A DNA stretch of 64,000 nucleotides from Pseudovirgaria hyperparasitica. Taxonomy: Eukaryota > Ascomycota > Dothideomycetes > Acrospermales > Acrospermaceae. The notes under the pieces were generated by a model, which made no database searches, had not been told where the DNA came from, and saw only the letters and a program-made list of their open reading frames with translations. Positions 57,554 to 64,000 of the stretch are shown piece after piece. Made by a program: the position numbers and the translations under genes. Each line of letters starts with the position of its first letter. Positions within the stretch are counted from its first letter, which is position 1. Location of the stretch: positions 1,617,642-1,681,641 of the forward strand of contig NW_022985554.1 of NCBI RefSeq assembly GCF_010093815.1. The letters run 5' to 3'.

Positions 57554-58775
57554 CTATTCAGCCTTCTCTCCACTTACCATTTCCGTTGCATCTCTAGCTA
57601 GCTCTACTGCTGGATCGTTGTCTTCCATGGCAATTCGGTCTGCGTCTGTGGGTATGTAGCCACGTTGCAACCAACTCCAGATATTCAATCCGATCTTCAC
57701 ACCTTCATCGACGGGCAGCCCGGCGTGCCATACTTCTTCGTACGGTGTGCCCATGTCAACATCGAAGTTCTCCCAGTACACGGCATTACGCGCGATCGGC
57801 TTGAATGTTACTCCGATGTCCTCCTGTTCCCTTTGCCCTGTCCCATGTCTCTCTTCTACGGGACAGTCTATGAACCGACACCACTCGCGCCGTTCAATAC
57901 TATCCCTGCTTCCTCTACAAGGATGCTCCAAACGGGGAAACTCTGTTCCTCCACCTCGTTCAGGTGCTTGCAACCAAACCATGAAACTGGAAACACGCCC
58001 GGAGCGGCGTGATGCGCTGCCATAGTCGTAGTGGTGACGATAGTGGCCACCGGGGTGGTACTTTTGAGTCCAAAGATGTTCGGTGAATATTGAGGGGTGC
58101 GGGCCTTGGAACTGCGGGGCGTTACAATGTGCAAAGAAGGAAGAGAAAGATTTGTGTGGTAAGACAGGACATACCTCTCGGGAGCGGGCTTCGATGCATC
58201 TCACAATCTGCGTTCGCGGTGGTTTGGCTTTGTGTGACCGGCGGATGCTGGGATCGTATGTTGTATTTGTTGGGGATGTTGTGACCGTGGAGAGGTGGTA
58301 GAATGGCTCACTGGACCGTACGAGTCAACCACGTGGGATATGAGGACGGAATTCGGCGGTACGAAATGATAAATGGAACAGAGGCATATCAATGAAAGAA
58401 CAAAATTGGAGAGCAATGATGAAAATGCCGGCAAGACGTTGATGGTACGCGCATTTCCTGGGTGGTTCTAACATACCTAAGCTCTTTCAGGTGCTCCACC
58501 TCCTTCTCACTCAAGAAATTCTCGATGTATATGACCAGTGGGCTCCTCGCGAGAATGCGTGTCTTATACCCATGTTCAGGGCATTGAAGCGCCGGGTCCG
58601 GTATAACAATATTTCTTAACTTAGAAGCGGAAATATCAACGTTATCATCAAGGCCATCATAGGAATGCTGGCCAATGCCAAAGAGCGTCTTGGTAAGTGG
58701 AGCAATGATGAGCACGTACGCGACACCGGTGACAACTACATATTGAAAAATTGACGCGAAAGAGAATGACATCAT
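57554..58775 (-). CDS. Prolyl 4-hydroxylase-like Fe(II)/2-oxoglutarate oxygenase
   Basis: Three exons, 58775-58477, 58310-58175 and 58111-57554, with introns of 166 and 63 nt, giving 330 aa. The start is the first ATG of an ATG-ATG pair. An N-terminal signal anchor (FQYVVVTGVAYVLIIAPL) puts the enzyme in the ER membrane or lumen. The catalytic jelly-roll shows IENFLSEKEVEHL at its start, the HxD pair His172/Asp174 in GGHYRHHYDYG, the distal His274 in EVWHAGLPV and Lys284, which binds 2-oxoglutarate. RRSGRVSSFMVWLQ and GGGTEFPRL are typical of the P4H alpha-subunit family. The substrate in fungi is unclear. The 63-nt intron has no stop and a multiple-of-three length. Confidence 0.9.
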
Positions 58776-59593
58776 ATGTGGGACCACGTGGGAAGCTCAT
58801 TAGACATCAAGGGGATCCGATTGATCAATTGATCGAAGGATAGTGACACCTTTCGAATTAAGAATGTTACCAGAACAGGCAATGCGAAGCTTCTGGCGTG
58901 GCGGAATAAGACGAGAGCAGTGTTCATTCAGGGGGCAGAACGATGAACGTGCGCGTGCCAAGGCACATGTCGCTTAAAAATAAGCCACCCATTCTGAACG
59001 TTAGTTGCACTGTATTATACATCATACGACTAAATATTAAGATAACCCAAAGCTTTAAGTTTATCCTTGATAGGCACAGAAGATAAAATTAAAAAACTTG
59101 AATAACTACCAGAATGTATTGATCATTATTACTGTGATAATAAATATACAAATCGAAAGATATAGGTTCTAATCCTACATAGAATTCATAGATAATAACT
59201 ATTTTATAGACCAGCTTATTCTCTTAACATACGGGTCAACGTTGTACGTAGTTCAAAACACTTCGAATGTATACACGGACACTCGTTCCATGGAACAGCT
59301 TTATTTTTATACTCATGTATATTCTAGCTCGGTAATTGACAACCAAGCCCAATCCTCTGATGAAATACCGCGTACATACAGCGGGTGCTCTTTATACTAC
59401 TATATGTACTAAAATTTTGTCCTCTATTCATACAGTGGCGCTGAATCCAGTCGCTAAGCAGCCTATGCTAGGCTAGAAAGCCCCGCCTCTGTATAATATA
59501 TACAGTATATTGAATGGTTATACTTGTTCGAAAAATGAAGGCAGCGTCTGGCGAATCGTTATGGTTGCAAAATCCCCTCTTCTGGGAGCGGAT
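58776..59593. other. AT-rich intergenic patch, RIP-like
   Basis: From about 58980 to 59520 the DNA is clearly AT-rich with many TA dinucleotides and no usable frame, unlike neighbouring coding DNA. This fits a transposon remnant mutated by repeat-induced point mutation, but no element is recognisable. Confidence 0.5.
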
Positions 59594-60710
59594 CTATCTT
59601 GCTCTAACTAGACGCCCTTCTATGGCTTCTGCTGGATTATCACTAAGCTTGAACCCCATAGCTCCTAGAAGAGCAAGTGCACCGAAGTACCCTGTGTAAA
59701 TTCTTTAGTACGCTGGTGAATGCAAAAGTCAAAACGTAATACATACCATAGTTCTCCCCATTGTTCAGAGCGTCCTGTGCAGGCTTTCTAATGATATTCC
59801 GCCAACCGTACGCGGGCTCTATATCATCCGCTAATGTGATCCGTAAGAGTCGGTTCTACGCAACGTGTAGTTGGTGCAACTTACTTCGAAACGCACCCGC
59901 ATGCGTAAACTCATGCAGCACTAGCACGCTGGCATAACCCTGTATCTCTCCGTTCCCGAATGTGGTAAAATCATCATCGTCTACATCTACATCTGAATCG
60001 TCATCGAGGTTATAAGTGAGTGGGAACCGTGTCCAATCCCGCGTTCTATCTGCCCCTAGCGTTGTAATTTCAGCATCACACATCGGTCCGCAAACGGTGA
60101 TAATGGACAACCAAGAGCCATAGTATCTCTCTGCCCCAGCTTCCAGGTTGTACGTCACCCCATAAGTCTCAAAGTGATTTTCATCGTCTATTCTCTCCGT
60201 ATCACCCTCCACCATCATCTTGCAGTGAGGTTTACCAGCATCTCTGAACAGAGGCAAAGTCATACCATTAACATTGACTCGATACGCAGGTGTCGTATCA
60301 AACCACATTGCGCCCTCTGTCGGAAGTCGAGCCCAGCGATCTTGGTCATCACAGTAGATATGTGTGTTGGCATCACTCATCCTTTCATACTTGCGTGCGG
60401 CACCAATGTTGGCCATGATCCAATGCACGCGGTCCCATGCCTGTCGTTCGGGGTAAGGTTGGGTGCCTCGGGGGTAGAGTTCGGTAAGGAAGACACGCCG
60501 GAATGCTTTGAGGATGTCTAGATCACGGTTGATATTTCTCATACGAGACGCGGCTAGCCTAGCCATGAGTATCGCTTCGTCGATAGCTTCAACCATGGCT
60601 GGCCTTGCCAGACAACTTTCGTGAACCCAATACTTGACAAGAGGATCCTGGGCGACAACAGAGGTAAAAAGCAGACAAGCGCAAAGTGCGAATAACCTGA
60701 GAGTGACCAT
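59594..60710 (-). CDS. Secreted M35-like (deuterolysin-type) metalloprotease
   Basis: Three exons, 60710-59885, 59830-59747 and 59691-59594, with introns of 54 and 55 nt, giving 335 aa. Signal peptide MVTLRLFALCACLLFTSVVA. Exon 1 ends just after the zinc motif HEFTH (266-270). Exon 2 supplies TDDIEPAYGW, and the tail ALNNGENYGYFGAL matches the A-NNADxYxxF pattern of M35 and lysine-specific metallo-endopeptidases. In classical aspzincins the third zinc ligand is an Asp in D-x-x-Y-G. Here Glu280 occupies that spacing, with Asp277/Asp278 just before. An acidic DDDSDVDVDDDD insert lies before the active site. Probably an extracellular peptidase. Activity is uncertain. The last two exons are short and easily missed. 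Confidence 0.82.
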
Positions 60711-61888
60711 CTTGAGTGCAGGAGAGATGAATCGATGTCCTAAATGAAACTCGAGAGAGATATAAGTGAGGATAGTCTACTATATATCCTCTTCCACCTT
60801 CGAACATGTTTCATCGGCCCTTTCTCTCATTCACGAGGAAACAACCAATCATGAACCGCGGACTCATCGTATGATGCTTGCGCAGACCACCCTGAAGACC
60901 CTCCATGTTATACGAGAACATAATGTCGGACACACATCCTGGGCAAGGAATGATCTTGTGTCACTCGGCTAAAGAATCCGTCGTTCTTATAAGGACTTGA
61001 CGACTTTAGAGCTTAACAGAAAATAAAGTCAGATATCCTACCATAATCTATAAGTCTATAAAAGTTTATGATATGTAGACTCTTAGATAGAGATAAAGAG
61101 ACTACTTAGACTTCTAGAGAGAGAACACACATGACACGAGTACTAAGAGAGCCAGGTTCTAGGAAAATAAAGCATAAGAACGACGAAATTTTCAGACCCT
61201 ATTACTTGACTTATGATATTCTAACAATAGACTGGCTTGAAAATTTCTGCAATGTCCGGGCGGAGCTCTTAGTAATGCGTCGGTTTACCCAGAACCTCTT
61301 AGCGTCCTCCGTTTTCACGCATACAGTATATTTATACACGCCCATTAGGTATACCTCTCTATCTATATACTATTATACTCATATAGACTTATAGAGTAGA
61401 ATAAGATAATTAGATCAATATACTTCTTAAGCTCTGAATGTCTTGGTCTAGTATATAATAAGAGAATTGAATTCTTCAGAAATAGAAGAGAAACTCTTCT
61501 CTATCTCTTAGAAAAGACGTCATAGCAATAAAAGAAACTTAAACATGGATCAAGATACATCCTAATTATCTACTACGTCTACTTTCAATAGTCTTGTATA
61601 CTTATTTATAGGTGTAAAAGTAGTAAGAGCTCTATTTGGGAAATTACACGCGTGCACGAGTGCCAAGAGGGTCAGGGTCTAGCTAGGCAAACGACGAATC
61701 TACGCTATAAAATTTGGCAGTCAAAGCACTCAACCATCAATTAGGCACAGGCTATAATTATACATCAGCTGACTTCAGGACAGGACCTTGACTTCAGTCT
61801 TTCACTTACAATGGGACCGATCGTCTCACAGTATGTCACTCACATCCACCTTCTCAGTTAACAGTCAAATATAAGTACGGTTGTAGCG
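60711..61888. other. Intergenic with AT-rich, RIP-like patch
   Basis: Divergent promoter region of the M35-like and carboxylesterase genes. From about 61000 to 61640 it is AT-rich, with a small perfect hairpin (arms 61484-61490 and 61494-61500). No gene is supported. Confidence 0.5.
61706..61712 (+). promoter_or_regulatory. Possible TATA box of the carboxylesterase gene
   Basis: TATAAAA lies 183 bases before the ATG at 61889. The distance is long but plausible. The surrounding AT-richness makes a chance match possible. Confidence 0.3.
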
Positions 61889-63702
61889 ATGTATACACTC
61901 TTCTCACTATTGGCCATAGCGTATACAGTATCTTCAACATGTCCTAGCGCTACACTTGACTCGGGACCTATTGTGGGAACGACCACATCTTTACCAGAAA
62001 GTCCCATTACAGTGAATCAATTCTTGGGCGTACCGTTCGCTCAACCTCCACAAAGATTCGAGCGCGCGAAGAAGCCTGCAACATGGTATTCACCATTGAA
62101 TGCTACCGTAAGGAAACCTTCTTGCATACAGCAAATTAATTGTGAGTACACGAACTCGACTTCTCTACCCTTTTTACTGATGAATTAAATAGACCCCGAA
62201 GCGTTGTATGAATTCACGAAGACGTTGTTCAATAATCCACCACCACCAGAAAACGAAGACTGTCTGTATCTGAATGTTTTCGCCCCTGCCTCTCCGGCTC
62301 CTCCAGGTGGTAGAGCTGTGATGTTTTGGATCTACGGTGGAAACTTCATGTTTGGCAACGCAGGGCAATATTATTATGACGGATCACCTTTCGCTGCGTA
62401 CGAAGATGTTATAGTAATCACGCATAACTATCGGACGAACGGTAAGTCTGACCATACAACTCTTCAGCTTAGCGACACTTCAAGCAATCTTTATGTCTAA
62501 CGAAATCAGTGTTTGGCTTTCCATCTTCGCCCGAGATCCCACTGGAACACCGTAACGTCGGTCTATATGACCAAAGACTTGCTCTCGACTGGGTGCAAAG
62601 GAATATCCATGCTTTCGGCGGCGATCCGAAGAAAGTCACTATATTTGGGGAATCTGCCGGTGGTATATCAGTAGACATGTTGGTCACGAGTCTCACCGAT
62701 GGAGCAGCTCCTTTCCGGGCGGCCATCTTTCAAAGTGGCCAAGCAAGCTACCAATTGAGACCTCCTACAAACGCTATCACGTCTTGGGATACTTTGGTGA
62801 AGAATGTGAGCTGTACCGATGCGCTCAGTCAGCTCGAATGTGTTCGCAGAGCCCCCGTCGATAAAATACGCGATGCCGAACAGTACAATCTACTTGAATT
62901 CATGCCGTACGTTGATGGTGAGACTCAGATACGGTTCCCAGCCGCAGCTCGTAAAGCTAGGAAGATCGCAAATGTCCCAATTCTTGCAGGATCGAATGCG
63001 AATGATGGCTCAACCTTTGCGCATGGGCTCAGTAATCTCACAGCGGTTTTGGAGGGATACTTTCCTGGTAATGCGACCTTGCAGAAGGAGATTGCGGCAC
63101 TCTACCCTTTGGGTTCAAATGGGTTGACCTCTGGAAGAGATCAGATCAATCAGCTTCTTACCGACTATGGTTTCCAATGCGTACGTGGCTCCAATACAGC
63201 AAGGCGGTGACTTCCATTGACTTATCATCTAGCCCACTCGACGCTTCATCGACGATTCTGCTGCCGTGGGTATACCGGCCTGGCGCTTTTATGTGAGTGC
63301 CAGCAAACCCCTAATATATCTTTGTACATATAGATTCTGACAAGAGACCAGTACAACGCCAGCTTTCCGAACCTTGGCCATACCCAATATGAAGATCTAG
63401 GTGTCTACCACTCGTCTGAGATCTTCTCAGTCTTCAGTACTTATCCCAAAACGAATGCGACCAGCGAACAGGAGAGGCTAAGCAACATCATGCGTTCTGC
63501 ATGGGCTCGATTTGCGAAGGACCCGACAGGTGGGCCAGGCTGGAGTGCGGTGGGATCAAATAAACTGGACCTTCAAGTCCTCGGAAGTGGACATGAGGCG
63601 ACTGTGACCACAATTGATTCTGGTGAGGTGGACAATCGATGTGGAACATTCTATGCTGTATATGATGCGATCATTGCAGCGTCAGAATCCTCTCAACCTT
63701 AA
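61889..63702 (+). CDS. Secreted type-B carboxylesterase/lipase
   Basis: Five exons, 61889-62141, 62193-62441, 62510-63180, 63233-63292 and 63352-63702, with introns of 51, 68, 52 and 59 nt, giving 527 aa, the usual length. Signal peptide MYTLFSLLAIAYTVSS. Conserved blocks are FLGVPFAQPP, EDCLYLNVFAP, the oxyanion region WIYGGNFMFG, the nucleophile elbow GESAGG (Ser216), GSNANDGSTF and the catalytic His431 in GVYHSSEIF. The acid of the triad, Glu in most relatives (N-x-x-E-G), is Asp333 here. Several NxS/T sequons fit a secreted glycoprotein. It hydrolyses esters, with no way to name the substrate. It lies divergent to the M35-like secreted protease. Confidence 0.93.
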
Positions 63703-64000
63703 TAATGTGTTATTTAACGCACAGTACTGAGCCTCTATCCAGAGGGTGTCACTACCTGTGCCAATTGGTCCATACACTTTGTGTGTCTGAGGGCTGTGAC
63801 TATGAGATCTGTCATGCCGTAGTACCTACAGAATCTTCGTTCATCAGAACCTCTTGAGCGCACACTTGAAGGCTTCTATGTAATTCCGGAAAAGGCTATA
63901 TACTACCTGTGAAAAGGGCAGGTATAAATAGATATATAATATTCCTTATATAAGGAATATATATCTAAATAGAGTTATATAATAGGATCTAGCCGTAATA
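63703..64000. other. 3' flank of the carboxylesterase, AT-rich end
   Basis: Non-coding to the window edge. The last 110 bases are AT-rich and contain the palindrome listed next. Confidence 0.5.
63930..63966. repeat. Near-perfect AT-rich inverted repeat
   Basis: A perfect 22-base palindrome at 63939-63960, centred on TATA, extended by flanking arms with a single-base offset to about 37 bases. It could form a hairpin in transcript or mark an element end. Confidence 0.75.

Noticed and set aside
59164-59174. tRNA B-box-like sequence GGTTCTAATCC in an AT-rich patch
   Set aside because: No A-box, acceptor stem or anticodon arm can be folded around it, so it is a chance match or a decayed remnant.

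Overview
The window reads as nuclear DNA of a filamentous ascomycete (Pezizomycotina; Dothideomycetes is my guess, not proven). The reasons are 45-70 nt GT-AG introns in most genes, fungal families (CFEM, recyclin-1, hybrid histidine kinase, CYP51, DUF3602, FMO-DUF6314) and long pyrimidine-rich leaders. Exon-intron models were built by hand from reading frames and splice signals, so exon edges are predictions. I support 22 protein genes with reasonable evidence and one doubtful small ORF. I found no rRNA, tRNA, CRISPR array or intact transposon.

Left (1-9.4 kb): a 4 kb microsatellite-rich leader, then a SAM-PH scaffold gene (3967-6808) with a split start codon and an abrupt base-skew flip, then a G/T-rich tail and a 7-bp minisatellite field (7.9-8.2 kb). 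At 9.4-17.4 kb there is a run of minus-strand genes: a secreted protein, an FMO-DUF6314 fusion, an NAD(P)-binding protein, a DUF1640 mitochondrial coiled-coil protein and a U2 snRNP B''-type protein.

Centre (17.8-25.2 kb): a housekeeping block holding ARPC1 (actin nucleation), ATG10 (autophagy E2, with its active-site exon), a CHK2/Cds1-type FHA kinase and CYP51 (sterol 14-alpha-demethylase). A 4.2 kb gene-free stretch leads to a three-finger C2H2 regulator (29.4-31.3 kb), a hybrid histidine kinase (32.7-35.6 kb) and an FAD monooxygenase (36.9-38.2 kb).

Right (39.7-48.7 kb): minus-strand eIF3b, a synaptojanin-type phosphoinositide phosphatase, an arginine/serine-rich protein and a DUF3602 protein. 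A 4.9 kb gene-poor gap follows. The end of the window (53.5-63.7 kb) holds a three-exon CFEM GPI-anchored protein, recyclin-1, a prolyl 4-hydroxylase, a secreted M35-like metalloprotease and a secreted type-B carboxylesterase, broken up by AT-rich patches that look like RIP-degraded DNA.

The membrane-traffic genes (SAM-PH, synaptojanin, recyclin-1, ARPC1, ATG10) and the secreted genes at the right end are co-resident rather than clearly one pathway. I see no convincing new multi-gene system. The most interesting items are gene-structure oddities and variant active-site residues.
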